A model generated the notes under the pieces. The model saw nothing but the letters and a program-made list of their open reading frames with translations, was not told the origin of the DNA and did not search any database. A DNA stretch of 64,000 nt from positions 1 through 64,000 of the forward strand of contig NZ_JADPEL010000007.1 in the NCBI RefSeq assembly GCF_015667795.1, read 5' to 3'. This DNA comes from Clostridium sp. D53t1_180928_C8. GTDB taxonomy: Bacteria; Bacillota; Clostridia; Clostridiales; Clostridiaceae. Positions 17,698 through 26,875 of the stretch are shown in pieces. Positions within the stretch are counted from its first letter, which is position 1. Every line of letters begins with the position of its first letter. Both the position numbers and the translations under genes were made by a program.

Positions 17698-17706
17698 CAT
17701 ATTGTA
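17698..17706 (+). promoter_or_regulatory. Possible sporulation sigma -10 element
   Basis: CATATTGTA matches the CATAnnnTA -10 pattern known for SigK-type promoters, 66 bases before the next start codon. No convincing -35 was verified. Confidence 0.25.
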
Positions 17707-17771
17707 AAAATTTAAATAAAATATAGTATACCAATAAATCAAAAGAAAAGAAATAAGGGGAGGAACCAAAG

Positions 17772-18434
17772 ATGCCTATTATTCAAACAAATGTTGTGCT
17801 AGGTGAAGCAAGTAAAGTGTTTTTCGAAGAAGTAGAATTTGATTTTACAAAAATTTATCCAAGAGGAATATTTATGGTTGAGAATGTTACAGAAAAAGTT
17901 GACGTTAAACCATATGTTGTTGCTGGAAATACAATAATGTTTAATGCTTGGATAACTAAAAATGTAGCATATAAAGTAGCTGAAGCTGCTTATGTAGATG
18001 AAAATGGAATTCCAACAGTTGTTGGACCAATAAGACACATGACAAAGGTTATTCAATTTGGAGGATCTATAAATTTAGATTTAGAAGATGGTATAATTTT
18101 AAGAAAATCTGATAAAGCTGAAGTTTTATCAGCAGAAGTTATTGGAAGTAATAATGAATTATTATGCCCTGCTGAAATAACTCCAGGATATTTTATGGGA
18201 CAACAAGTTGAAGAAACACAACAAACTAGAAGAGCACCACAATGTCACCATACAGTATATTCTGATTTAGAAGTTGCACAACAAGGCGTTTTACCAAGTT
18301 GTTCAGGACATTTTGAACCAAACTTATACCAATATGGAAAACTACGTGAAAAAATGGCAATAGAAATTCTTGTAAAAGCTGTTAGAGTAGAGCATATTGA
18401 TGTTGATGCAGTTGATGATGAATTTTTATGCTAG
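17772..18434 (+). CDS. Conserved-looking protein of unknown function, possibly spore-associated
   Basis: A 220-residue soluble protein with no signal peptide. The first two thirds are beta-rich (GIFMVENVTEKVDVKPYVV, VGPIRHMTKVIQFGGSI), resembling the repeating beta units of DUF3794-type (SipL/SPOCS) spore-coat proteins, although I cannot confirm membership. A Gln/Arg-rich, Cys/His-containing segment follows (QQTRRAPQCHH, LPSCSGHF). GGGGAGG precedes the ATG. The upstream region contains a SigK-like -10. Monocistronic, ended by the hairpin at 18477. Confidence 0.7.
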   Translation: MPIIQTNVVLGEASKVFFEEVEFDFTKIYPRGIFMVENVTEKVDVKPYVVAGNTIMFNAWITKNVAYKVAEAAYVDENGIPTVVGPIRHMTKVIQFGGSINLDLEDGIILRKSDKAEVLSAEVIGSNNELLCPAEITPGYFMGQQVEETQQTRRAPQCHHTVYSDLEVAQQGVLPSCSGHFEPNLYQYGKLREKMAIEILVKAVRVEHIDVDAVDDEFLC

Positions 18435-18476
18435 AAAAATTTTGAGGTTTTTTTAAAAGAAATAATTTTTTAGGTA

Positions 18477-18509
18477 GAAGGGTTTTGCTATATAGCAAGG
18501 CCTTTTTAG
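18477..18509 (+). terminator. Terminator
   Basis: Imperfect stem AAGG..TTGCTA with TAGCAA..CCTT (18479-18504), then a T run. Confidence 0.65.
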
Positions 18510-18651
18510 TTATATAAAAAATATAGATGAAGGTTTAAATGAAATGCAAGAAAAAATATTATTAATTCATAAAAAAGAATAAAGATTTATTAAAATATAA
18601 ATTATACATATAAAAATGCAAGAATTAAAATAAAATCCATCAAAAAGGTCT

Positions 18652-18679
18652 TTGAATAAAAGGAGATATATGGTATAAT
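18652..18679 (+). promoter_or_regulatory. Promoter of icd
   Basis: TTGAAT (18652-18657), 16 bases, TATAAT (18674-18679), 43 bases before the icd ATG. Confidence 0.6.
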
Positions 18680-18721
18680 TGCTTTGAGATGTAAATAAAT
18701 TCAAAACAAGGGGGCATATTT

Positions 18722-19918
18722 ATGGAAAAGATTAAAATGACAACGCCATTAGTTGAAATGGACGGAGATGAAATGACTAGAGTTATTTGGAATATGATAA
18801 AAGAGGAATTATTAAATCCTTTTATTGAATTGAAAACTGAATATTATGATTTGGGGATAGAATATAGAAATGAAACTGACGACGAAGTAACAGTAAAAGC
18901 TGCAGAAGCTATAAAAAAATATGGAGTGGGAGTTAAATGTGCAACTATTACTCCAAATGCTGATAGAATAAAAGAATATAATTTGAAAGAAATGTGGAAA
19001 AGCCCTAATGGGACTATAAGAGCAATATTAGATGGAACAGTTTTTAGAGCACCTATAACTGTTACTTCAATAAAGCCTTTTGTAAGAACATGGGAGGAAC
19101 CAATCACAATAGCTAGACATGCTTATGGGGATATTTATAAGAATGTTGAAATGAAAATTGAAGGAAAAGGAAAAGCAGAATTAGTTTTTACTGATTCAGA
19201 AGGGAAAGTGACTAGAGAAACTATTCATGATTTTAATGATAGTGGAGTAGTAATGGGTATGCATAATACTAACAAATCTATATCTAGTTTTGCAAGAAGT
19301 TGTTTCAATTTTGCATTAGATACAAAGCAAGATATTTGGTTTGCGTCAAAAGATACAATATCTAAAAAATATGATCATACTTTTAAGGATATTTTTAATG
19401 AAATATTTGAACAAGAATATAAGGAAAAGTTTAAGGACGCTAACATTGAATATTTCTATACATTAATTGATGATGCAGTTGCAAGGGTTATTAAATCTAA
19501 GGGAGGCTTTATTTGGGCTTGTAAAAATTATGATGGAGATGTAATGAGTGATATGGTTGCTACAGCATTTGGTTCACTTGCAATGATGACATCAGTTCTA
19601 GTTTCTCCAGAAGGATATTATGAGTATGAAGCAGCTCATGGAACTGTTCAAAGACATTACTACAAACATCTAAATGGTGAAGAAACATCAACTAATTCTA
19701 TGGCAACTATATTTGCGTGGACTGGAGCACTAAGAAAAAGAGGAGAATTAGATGGAAATAATGATTTGATTTCTTTTGCAGATAAGCTAGAAAAAGCTTC
19801 TATCCAAACTATAGAAGATGGAGTAATGACTAAAGATTTAGCAATGCTTACTGAATTAAAGGAAGTTAAAACTGTTAACACATATGAATTTATAAAAGAA
19901 ATAAGAAATAGATTATAA
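18722..19918 (+). CDS. icd: NADP-dependent isocitrate dehydrogenase, eukaryote-like subfamily
   Basis: Oxidatively decarboxylates isocitrate to 2-oxoglutarate, giving NADPH and the carbon skeleton of glutamate. The 398 residues carry the marks of the subfamily II (homodimeric, eukaryote-like) enzymes rather than E. coli Icd: [14 protein letters not shown] start, [46 protein letters not shown] and the [11 protein letters not shown] signature. There is no citrate synthase or aconitase alongside, so it is a stand-alone unit with its own promoter. GGGGGC precedes the ATG. The subfamily is patchy in clostridia, which may reflect transfer, but base usage matches the surroundings. Confidence 0.95.
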   Translation: MEKIKMTTPLVEMDGDEMTRVIWNMIKEELLNPFIELKTEYYDLGIEYRNETDDEVTVKAAEAIKKYGVGVKCATITPNADRIKEYNLKEMWKSPNGTIRAILDGTVFRAPITVTSIKPFVRTWEEPITIARHAYGDIYKNVEMKIEGKGKAELVFTDSEGKVTRETIHDFNDSGVVMGMHNTNKSISSFARSCFNFALDTKQDIWFASKDTISKKYDHTFKDIFNEIFEQEYKEKFKDANIEYFYTLIDDAVARVIKSKGGFIWACKNYDGDVMSDMVATAFGSLAMMTSVLVSPEGYYEYEAAHGTVQRHYYKHLNGEETSTNSMATIFAWTGALRKRGELDGNNDLISFADKLEKASIQTIEDGVMTKDLAMLTELKEVKTVNTYEFIKEIRNRL

Positions 19919-19923
19919 AAAAA

Positions 19924-19970
19924 TCTACCCCTGAGGTGAATCTATATTTTGGGTTCTCATCAGGGGTAGA
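19924..19970 (-). terminator. Hairpin after icd with minus-strand terminator polarity
   Basis: TCTACCCCTGA (19924-19934) pairs with TCAGGGGTAGA (19960-19970). The A run lies before it on the plus strand, so the T run follows only on the minus strand. It could stop antisense transcription entering icd. As a plus-strand element it would be only a 3' stabilising hairpin. Confidence 0.5.
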
Positions 19971-20044
19971 ACCATATATTGTAAAGTATAATTTGTTTTG
20001 TTAGACATAAAATAAAGATAAATGTAATAAAGGAGGTAAAAGTA

Positions 20045-20221
20045 ATGTCACATAAGAATAATAAAAACTCTAAAGATAATAAAAAGTCAGGTCAAAAGAC
20101 TAAGGCTGAATTGCAAAAAATGAGAGTAGAAACTGCAAATGAAGTTGGATATTCTAAAGAATCAAGAAAGCTTGGAAAAGACCAGCCAAGACCAGATAGT
20201 GCTCAAAAGATAGGACAATAG
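20045..20221 (+). CDS. 58-residue basic protein resembling small acid-soluble spore proteins
   Basis: Starts at the ATG at 20045 behind AAAGGAGG. The N-terminal third is Lys/Asn/Ser-rich. Then comes QKMRVETANEVGYS, close to the first SASP signature (K-x-E-x-A-x-E-x-G), followed by KLGKDQPRPDSAQKIGQ. The second SASP signature is missing and the protein is shorter than standard alpha/beta SASPs (60-75 residues). I read it as a possible minor spore protein; the match is one motif only. It lies alone between icd and the M29 gene and ends before a bidirectional terminator. Confidence 0.65.
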   Translation: MSHKNNKNSKDNKKSGQKTKAELQKMRVETANEVGYSKESRKLGKDQPRPDSAQKIGQ

Positions 20222-20281
20222 TACATAATTAAATTTTGGAATGATAATATTAAGCCTAAAAAAATATATAATGAATAGTAA

Positions 20282-20316
20282 AAAAGGAGCGCTAAGCAAG
20301 AAACGCTCCTTTTAAG
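20282..20316. terminator. Bidirectional terminator
   Basis: AAAAGGAGCG (20282-20291) pairs with CGCTCCTTTT (20304-20313). It serves the 58-residue gene and the convergent aminopeptidase. Confidence 0.8.
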
Positions 20317-20332
20317 TATAAATATTTAGGTA

Positions 20333-21562
20333 TTAAAATGTCCAGTTACCATTAGAGAATATTTGTACAGTTTCTCCGTTTTTATTAATACCAGTGATTT
20401 CAAGATCACTAGTTCCAATCATAAAGTCAACATGAATAACTGAATTATTAACTCCAATTTTTTCAAGTTCTTCTTCTGAGTATTTATCAGCATCTTTTAC
20501 ACAAGATTCATAAGCCCTACCAAAAGCTAAATGACAAGCAGCATTTTCATCAAATAATGTATTAAAGAATATTAGCTTTGAATTAGAAATTGGTGAATCA
20601 TAAGGAACAAAAGCAACTTCCCCTAAATATTTAGCACCTTCATCACTATCAAGCATTTGTTTTAGAACGTCATATCCAGTTTCAGCAGTAAAATCTACAG
20701 CCTTACCATCTTTAAATGTAATTGAAAAATTATCAATTAAGTTACCACCATAACTTAATGGTTTTGAAGAGTATACTATACCATTAACTCCTGTTTTTTT
20801 AGGTAAAGTAAATACTTCTTCTGTTGGCATATTTGCATTAAAGAATATACCATTAACATCATCATCAGATCCACCTGCCCAAAGGTGACCTTCAGGAAGT
20901 TCTATGTTTAAATCAGTTCCATTACTGCTTTTTAAATGAACACTTTTAAAGTTGTTGTCATTCATGAATTTAACTTTTTCATCTAAGTAAGCATTATGTT
21001 TTTCCCAAGCAGTTACTGGATTTTCAGTATCAACTCTTACTGTTTTAAAGATAACATTCCATAAGCTTTCCATAGCTTCTTCATCACTTACATTAGGGAA
21101 CACCTTTTTAGCCCATGAAAGTGTAGGTACTGATAATACGCACCAACGACATTTATTAGACATTGAGTTATCATAATACTCTTTTAAAGCTGATGTTCTA
21201 GCTTTTTGAGATGCACCTATTTTATCAACAGAGACTCCTTTTAATCCATCAGGATCATTTGCAGATATTGAAATAAAGCAAGCACCTTGTCTAGCATAAG
21301 AATTATAGCTTTCTGCCATCCAAGTGGGATAGTCAGCAATAGTTTCTAATGAACTATTTTCTAATTTTATTTTAGTAAGTTTTTGATCACTATAATGTAC
21401 AATTACATCTTTAGCTCCAGATTTGTAAGCTTCTTCTGCAATAAGTCTAGCAAATTCAGCAGTTTCTATTGGTGATGTAATAACTAATATGTTATCTTTT
21501 TGAATGTTAACCCCTGTATTTACAGCAAGGGAAGCATATTTTTTTAATAAATTTTTATCCAT
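20333..21562 (-). CDS. M29 family aminopeptidase
   Basis: A metallo-aminopeptidase of the thermophilic-aminopeptidase family (AmpS/AmpT/PepS type), 409 residues, the usual length. Recognisable blocks are the N-terminal LAVNTGVNIQKDN, the central TDLNIELPEGHLWAGG, NMPTEEVFTLPKK, the SYGGNLIDNF segment, and the C-terminal LGEVAFVP, FNTLFDENAACHLAFGRAY and NSVIHVDFMIGT blocks that carry metal-ligand Glu, His and Asp residues. It is cytosolic, with peptide turnover as the expected role. AGGAGGGC precedes the ATG. Monocistronic, divergent from glsA across 239 bases. Confidence 0.9.
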   Translation of the reverse strand: MDKNLLKKYASLAVNTGVNIQKDNILVITSPIETAEFARLIAEEAYKSGAKDVIVHYSDQKLTKIKLENSSLETIADYPTWMAESYNSYARQGACFISISANDPDGLKGVSVDKIGASQKARTSALKEYYDNSMSNKCRWCVLSVPTLSWAKKVFPNVSDEEAMESLWNVIFKTVRVDTENPVTAWEKHNAYLDEKVKFMNDNNFKSVHLKSSNGTDLNIELPEGHLWAGGSDDDVNGIFFNANMPTEEVFTLPKKTGVNGIVYSSKPLSYGGNLIDNFSITFKDGKAVDFTAETGYDVLKQMLDSDEGAKYLGEVAFVPYDSPISNSKLIFFNTLFDENAACHLAFGRAYESCVKDADKYSEEELEKIGVNNSVIHVDFMIGTSDLEITGINKNGETVQIFSNGNWTF

Positions 21563-21801
21563 TGTATAGCCCTCCTAAATATTAGTAAAATAATTATATC
21601 ATAGTTTATAGTTAAAATATAATTCAAAACTAAATGATGGAAATAAAAAAATAATATGATAAGCTTATTATGTTAAATTAATATAAAAATAATTCAGAGA
21701 TATGGTAGTTAATACCTTGTAAGAAAACGATAATATAACTATAATTATTACTACAATAATAAAATGAAACTCATTCTATTAAAGAAAAGGAAGAAGAACA
21801 A

Positions 21802-22722
21802 ATGAAAAATTTATTAATTAACTTAGTAGAAAAAAATAAAAAATATACAGATGAGGGAAAAATCGCTTCATATATACCAGCATTACTAAAAGCTAATAAA
21901 GAAGATTTAGGACTTTGTATATATGATATAAAAAATAATGAAGAATATTGGGCTGGAGAAAGTGATATTAAATTTACAATTCAAAGTATTTCAAAAGTAG
22001 TAAGTTTAATAATTGCACTAAATGATAATGGAAGAGAAAATGTATTTAAAAAAGTAAATGTTGAGCCTACTGGAATGGGATTTAATAGTATAGTAAACCT
22101 AGAGATTAGAAATCAAGACAGACCGTATAATCCTATGATAAATGCAGGTGCAATAGTAACAACTTCTCTTATATTTGGAGAAAATGAAGAACATAAGCTG
22201 CAAAGAATATTAAATTTCTTAAGAAGAGCAACTAATAATCCAACTATAGATATAAATAGAGAAATATACGAAAGTGAAAAAGCTACAGGAGATAGAAATA
22301 GATCGTTAGCTTACTTTATGAAAAGTTCAAATATATTAGAAGGAAATGTAGAAGATATATTAGATCTTTATTTTAAACAATGTTCTATAGAAGCAAGTGC
22401 TAAAGATTTAGCAAGATTTTCAGCTGTTATTGCAAATGATGGTATAGCACCATGGAATGATGAAGTTTTAATTTCAAGAGAAGTATGCAGAATAGTTAAA
22501 ACTATAATGGTTACTTGTGGAATGTATGATGCATCAGGGGAATTTGCAGTTCATGTTGGTGTACCAGCTAAATCAGGAGTAGGTGGTGGAATAATAGCAA
22601 CGGTTCCAAGAAGATTTGGAATAGGAATTTATGGGCCAGCACTAGATGAAAAGGGAAATAGTATAGGTGGAGTGCATATACTAAAAGATTTATCAGAAGA
22701 ATTAGAACTTAGTATATTTTAA
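21802..22722 (+). CDS. glsA: Glutaminase
   Basis: Hydrolyses L-glutamine to glutamate and ammonia. It is a serine-dependent beta-lactamase-fold enzyme of 306 residues. Motifs are FTIQSISKV (the SxxK catalytic pair), EPTGMGFNS, NPMINAGAI, YFMKSSNILEG and the late PAKSGVGGGI with the conserved SGVGGG turn. The length matches the bacterial GlsA family. AAAGGAAGAAG lies before the ATG. Single gene upstream of polA, 57 bases apart; whether they share a transcript cannot be judged. Confidence 0.95.
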   Translation: MKNLLINLVEKNKKYTDEGKIASYIPALLKANKEDLGLCIYDIKNNEEYWAGESDIKFTIQSISKVVSLIIALNDNGRENVFKKVNVEPTGMGFNSIVNLEIRNQDRPYNPMINAGAIVTTSLIFGENEEHKLQRILNFLRRATNNPTIDINREIYESEKATGDRNRSLAYFMKSSNILEGNVEDILDLYFKQCSIEASAKDLARFSAVIANDGIAPWNDEVLISREVCRIVKTIMVTCGMYDASGEFAVHVGVPAKSGVGGGIIATVPRRFGIGIYGPALDEKGNSIGGVHILKDLSEELELSIF

Positions 22723-22779
22723 TATAAATATGATATAATTACTAAATAATAGTTTAAAAATATAACACTGGAGGAAAGA

Positions 22780-25392
22780 ATGGAAAGATTACTGATTTTA
22801 GATTCAAACAGTTTATTAAATAGGGCATTTTATGCAATACCACCATTAACAAATAGTGAAGGAATTCATACTAATGCTGTTTACGGATTTACAAATATGT
22901 TATTCAAAATGAAGGAAGAAATAAAGCCAGATTACATAGTTGCAGCTTTTGACAGAAAGGCACCAACATTCAGACATAAAGAGTATGAAGATTATAAAGC
23001 TGGTAGAAAAAAAATGCCTCCAGAATTAGCAGAGCAATTCCCGCTTATTAAAGAAGTGCTTAATTTATTAGCAATTAACATATATGAGATAGATGGATTT
23101 GAGGCAGATGATATAATAGGAACATTAGCTAAATTTGCAGAAAGTAACGGAATTGAAGTTTTCGTAGTAACTGGAGATAGAGATGCTCTTCAACTTGCTA
23201 GTGATAATATTAAAGTAGTTATTACTAAAAAAGGTGTTACAGAAACTGCAGTATATAATAGAGAAGCTTTTGAAGCAGAGTTTGGTGTTACTCCAACTCA
23301 ATATATTGATGTAAAAGGTCTAATGGGAGATAAGTCAGATAATATTCCAGGGGTACCAGGTGTAGGAGAAAAGACAGCATTTAAGCTTATTTCTACTTAT
23401 GGTTCTATGGAGGGGGTACTTTCACATATTGATGAAATAAGTGGTAAGAAGCTTAAAGAAAACTTAGAAACTTATAGTGAACAAGCAATTTTTAGTAAGA
23501 AGCTTGCTACAATTATGACAGAAGTGCCTATAGAGTTTGACTTAGAGGATATTAAGAGTCAGGAAAATTATAATAGAGAAGAACTTAAAAAACTATTCTT
23601 TAAACTTCAAATGAAATCTTTACTTGCAAAATTACCAGGGGAAGATACTGAGGAAGAAAAGGAACAGGCAAAGGTAGAAATAAATGAAGTAAATACAATA
23701 GAAGCTTTTAGAGAAGCACTTAGCCAAAAAGAAGATATAGCCTTTATTTCATATACTACTTCAAATGCGAATCTTTATTCTAAAATAGAATTAGATAAAT
23801 TATATATAAGCTATGGAGAAAAAGTAAGCTTAGTAGATTTTAAATTAATAAGCATGGGAAAGACTGTTGAAGCAATTAATATTCTTAAAACTTTTATGGA
23901 AGATAAAAATATTGAGAAAGTAATTCAGGATGGAAAAAACTTAATTACAATATTAACAAAGCATGATATCCAAGTAGAAGGATTTATATTTGATACAGTA
24001 GTAGCAGCTTATCTTATAGATTCAGCCAAATCTAATTATCCTTTAGAGGTATTAATTAACGAATATTTAATGAAGGAAGTAAAAGGTGAAGGTGATGAAT
24101 TAATTTGCAATGCTATGGCAAGTATGAAAGAACTTTATGAATATTTAAAAGAAAGAATTAATAAAGAAGGAATGGATGAACTTTATTACGAAGTTGAACA
24201 TCCGCTTATAGCTATTTTATCAAGTATGGAGGCTATAGGATTTAATGTAAATAGAGAAAAGCTTGATGAACTTGCTATTAAATTTAAAGAAGAGATTTCT
24301 AGAACAGAAAAAGAGATATTTGAACTTTGTGAAGAAGAATTTAATATAAGTTCACCAAAGCAGTTAGGTAAAATTCTTTTTGAAAAATTAGATTTACCAG
24401 TAGTTAAAAAAACAAAAACAGGATATTCAACAAATGCAGAAGTACTAGAAAAATTAATGGATAAACATCCTGTTATAGAAAAGATTATTTACTATAGACA
24501 AATAACAAAGCTTAATTCTACATATGTTGAAGGGCTTAAAAATGTTATAGATGAAGATGGTGCAATTCACTCAAGCTTTAATCAAACTGTTACTACAACA
24601 GGTAGATTATCAAGCACAGAACCAAATCTTCAAAATATACCTGTTAAATATGAAATGGGTAGAGAAATAAGAAAGGTATTTATACCAAAAGAGTCTACTG
24701 ATGTATTATTATCTTGTGACTACTCTCAAATAGAGCTTAGGGTTCTTGCTCATATGGCAGATGATAAAAATATGATAGATGCATTTAATCATCATAGTGA
24801 TATTCATACTAAAACTGCATCAGAAGTATTTAAGGTGCCAGTAGAAGAGGTTACATCTTTAATGAGAAGTAGAGCAAAGGCTGTTAACTTTGGTATAGTT
24901 TATGGAATAAGTGACTTTAGTCTTTCTCAAGACTTAAAGATAACTAGAAAAGAAGCTTCTGAATATATGGAAATATATTTTGATAGATATCCCAAAATTA
25001 AAGGATATTTAGAAAGTATTAAGGAAGAGGCTAAGGAAAATGGGTATGTCTTAACTGTTTTAAATAGAAGAAGATTTATACCGGAAATAAAGTCTTCAAA
25101 TAAAATTGTTAAAGCTCTTGGAGAAAGATTAGCAATGAATGCACCAATTCAAGGAAGTGCAGCTGATATTATAAAGCTTGCTATGGTTAAAGTTTATAAT
25201 AGACTAAAGAAAGAAAATTTAAATAGCGAAATGATTCTTCAAGTACACGATGAACTTATTTTAAATGTTAAAGAAAATGAATTAGAAATTGTTAAAGCTT
25301 TAGTAAAAGAAGAGATGGAAAATGTACTAAAGATGTCAGTAAAATTAGAGATAGATGAAAATATAGGTAATACATGGTATGAAGCAAAGTAG
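22780..25392 (+). CDS. polA: DNA polymerase I
   Basis: Okazaki-fragment maturation and repair polymerase, 870 residues. The N-terminal 5'-3' exonuclease (about 1-290) shows ILDSNSLLNRAFYA, VTGDRDALQL and GVPGVGEKTA. The C-terminal polymerase (about 480-870) shows TTTGRLSSTEPNLQNIP, the metal-binding CDYSQIELRVLAH, RSRAKAVNFGIVYG and QVHDELI. The middle domain (about 300-470) lacks the carboxylates of proofreading motif I (IAFISYTTSN where DxE is expected), so 3'-5' exonuclease activity is probably absent, as in Bacillus relatives. First gene of a polA-coaE-transglycosylase run. Confidence 0.97.
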   Translation: MERLLILDSNSLLNRAFYAIPPLTNSEGIHTNAVYGFTNMLFKMKEEIKPDYIVAAFDRKAPTFRHKEYEDYKAGRKKMPPELAEQFPLIKEVLNLLAINIYEIDGFEADDIIGTLAKFAESNGIEVFVVTGDRDALQLASDNIKVVITKKGVTETAVYNREAFEAEFGVTPTQYIDVKGLMGDKSDNIPGVPGVGEKTAFKLISTYGSMEGVLSHIDEISGKKLKENLETYSEQAIFSKKLATIMTEVPIEFDLEDIKSQENYNREELKKLFFKLQMKSLLAKLPGEDTEEEKEQAKVEINEVNTIEAFREALSQKEDIAFISYTTSNANLYSKIELDKLYISYGEKVSLVDFKLISMGKTVEAINILKTFMEDKNIEKVIQDGKNLITILTKHDIQVEGFIFDTVVAAYLIDSAKSNYPLEVLINEYLMKEVKGEGDELICNAMASMKELYEYLKERINKEGMDELYYEVEHPLIAILSSMEAIGFNVNREKLDELAIKFKEEISRTEKEIFELCEEEFNISSPKQLGKILFEKLDLPVVKKTKTGYSTNAEVLEKLMDKHPVIEKIIYYRQITKLNSTYVEGLKNVIDEDGAIHSSFNQTVTTTGRLSSTEPNLQNIPVKYEMGREIRKVFIPKESTDVLLSCDYSQIELRVLAHMADDKNMIDAFNHHSDIHTKTASEVFKVPVEEVTSLMRSRAKAVNFGIVYGISDFSLSQDLKITRKEASEYMEIYFDRYPKIKGYLESIKEEAKENGYVLTVLNRRRFIPEIKSSNKIVKALGERLAMNAPIQGSAADIIKLAMVKVYNRLKKENLNSEMILQVHDELILNVKENELEIVKALVKEEMENVLKMSVKLEIDENIGNTWYEAK

Positions 25393-25401
25393 GGGGTAAA
25401 T

Positions 25402-25998
25402 ATGATTAAAATAGGATTAACAGGAGGAATAGGGTCAGGAAAAAGTACAGTTTCATTTATGCTAAAAGAAGCAGGATTTAATATAATAGATGCAGATTTA
25501 ATAGCTAGAGATGTACTTGCAAAGTACCCAGAAATATTAGAAAGAGTTAAAATAGAATTTGGAGCAGGTTTTTTTGACTGGAGAGGGGAATTCCGTAGAA
25601 AAGAATTTGGAAATCATATATTTAGGTTTCCTAAACAGAGAAAAAAATATGAGGAAATAATATTACCATATATAAAAAGAGAGATATATGAAAATATAGA
25701 TAAATTAGAAAAGAAAAAAGCAGATTTTGTTATTGTAGATGCACCTACATTAATAGAGAATGATTTGCATAAAGATATGGATTATGTTATCTTAGTTTGG
25801 GTAGATAATAATACACAAATTCAAAGAGTAAGATCAAGGGATACGTTGTCAAGAGATGAAGCTATAAATAGAATAAATTCTCAAATGCCTTTAGATAGAA
25901 AGAGAGATTTCGCTAATATAATTATTGAGAATAATGATACATTAGCTAAAACTAAAGACCAAGTTGACTTACTAATAGAGTTTTTAAAATCTATTTAA
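25402..25998 (+). CDS. coaE: Dephospho-CoA kinase
   Basis: Final step of coenzyme A synthesis: ATP-dependent 3'-phosphorylation of dephospho-CoA. The 198 residues begin with the P-loop IGLTGGIGSGKST, followed by NIIDADLIAR (family motif) and, later, VIVDAPTLIEND and the LID-like RVRSRDTLSRDEA. The length is normal. The ATG lies nine bases after the polA stop with a GGGGG ribosome site. The polA-coaE pairing is common in Firmicutes. Confidence 0.95.
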   Translation: MIKIGLTGGIGSGKSTVSFMLKEAGFNIIDADLIARDVLAKYPEILERVKIEFGAGFFDWRGEFRRKEFGNHIFRFPKQRKKYEEIILPYIKREIYENIDKLEKKKADFVIVDAPTLIENDLHKDMDYVILVWVDNNTQIQRVRSRDTLSRDEAINRINSQMPLDRKRDFANIIIENNDTLAKTKDQVDLLIEFLKSI

Positions 25999-26022
25999 GC
26001 TATTTTAAAGTAGGGAGAGGGA

Positions 26023-26565
26023 ATGAAGTTTAAGAAGATTATAATATGGCTTATAGTTGCCATTGTGATTTTAGTTTGTGGAAAGTATTGTATTAAAAAA
26101 TATCTATATCCATATAAATATAGTGAGATAGTAGATAAATATAGCTATGAATATAATTTAGATCCATATTTAGTTTTAGCAGTGATAAAAACAGAAAGTA
26201 ATTTTAATTCAAATGCTGAATCTAATAAAGGGGCTAAAGGATTAATGCAGATTATGGATTCTACAGGTGAATGGATTGCAAGTAAGTTAGAAGTTGATAA
26301 TTTTAATACTAATATGCTTTATGACCCTGAAGTTAATATTGAGTTTGGATGCTGGTATTTAAATAACTTGTTAAAAGAATTTGATGATTTAAGCTTAGCA
26401 TTAGCAGCTTATAATGGAGGCAGTGGTAATGTAACAAAATGGCTTAATGATCCAGAATATTCAAATGACGGACAAAACTTAACATATATTCCGTTTAAGG
26501 AAACAAAGAAGTATGTTGATAAGGTTAGTACTAGATATAATGTTTATAAATTTCTTTATGAGTAA
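26023..26565 (+). CDS. Membrane-anchored lytic transglycosylase
   Basis: Cleaves peptidoglycan glycan strands to 1,6-anhydro products. An N-terminal membrane anchor or uncleaved signal (about residues 6-24, IIIWLIVAIVILVCGKY) precedes an SLT domain (about 38-175). AVIKTESNF contains the catalytic Glu, GAKGLMQIM is the second motif, and SLALAAYNGGSGNVTKWL is the third. The gene order polA-coaE-slt is typical of clostridia. Its 180 residues fit the short SLT type. GGGAGAGGG precedes the ATG. Confidence 0.92.
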   Translation: MKFKKIIIWLIVAIVILVCGKYCIKKYLYPYKYSEIVDKYSYEYNLDPYLVLAVIKTESNFNSNAESNKGAKGLMQIMDSTGEWIASKLEVDNFNTNMLYDPEVNIEFGCWYLNNLLKEFDDLSLALAAYNGGSGNVTKWLNDPEYSNDGQNLTYIPFKETKKYVDKVSTRYNVYKFLYE

Positions 26566-26566
26566 A

Positions 26567-26593
26567 AGGAAGCCATAAGGCTTCTTTTTTTTG
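26567..26593 (+). terminator. Terminator of the polA operon
   Basis: GAAGCC/GGCTTC stem (26569-26574 with 26579-26584) with an ATAA loop and an eight-base T run. Confidence 0.85.
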
Positions 26594-26638
26594 TGGAAAG
26601 TTTAAAGTTAAAAAATAAATTTAGCTTGCTACTTGTCA

Positions 26639-26667
26639 ATGTATAAATTGCTTCGCAATTTATACAT
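26639..26667. repeat. Perfect 13-bp hairpin with TTC loop
   Basis: ATGTATAAATTGC (26639-26651) pairs completely with 26655-26667. TTATAAT follows at about 26674. It stands in front of the decayed flavoredoxin-like gene, so it may be that gene's operator. No T run. Confidence 0.5.
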
Positions 26668-26714
26668 AATTATGTTATAATCGTTAAGATAATTTTGAAA
26701 AGGTGTGAAATGTT

Positions 26715-26828
26715 ATGAAAAAAATGGAGTTTAAAGGTAGCGTAGTTTTAAACTCTATATAATTTATTTTGATAACATCTAGAAATAAAGATGGGAAAAA
26801 TAAAGTTTTTCCTGTGGTATGTATTTGA
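26715..26828 (+). pseudogene. 5' piece of a decayed flavoredoxin-like gene
   Basis: Thirty-eight codons in one frame encode MKKMEFKGSVVLNSI, a stop, then FILITSRNKDGKNKVFPVV and a second stop. This aligns without gaps to residues 1-36 of the intact flavoredoxin-like protein starting at 26876 (FKGSVMLNP, VVLVTSVNKEGK, NVF), with a stop in place of Pro16. Homology ends at the position of Trp36. The continuation of the same paralogue is found 3.4 kb away at about 30258-30422. The original start keeps AGGTGTG upstream. Confidence 0.8.
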
Positions 26829-26875
26829 ACTTCACGCCATATATAAATACAATATTTTTAGAGAGGATGTAGTAT

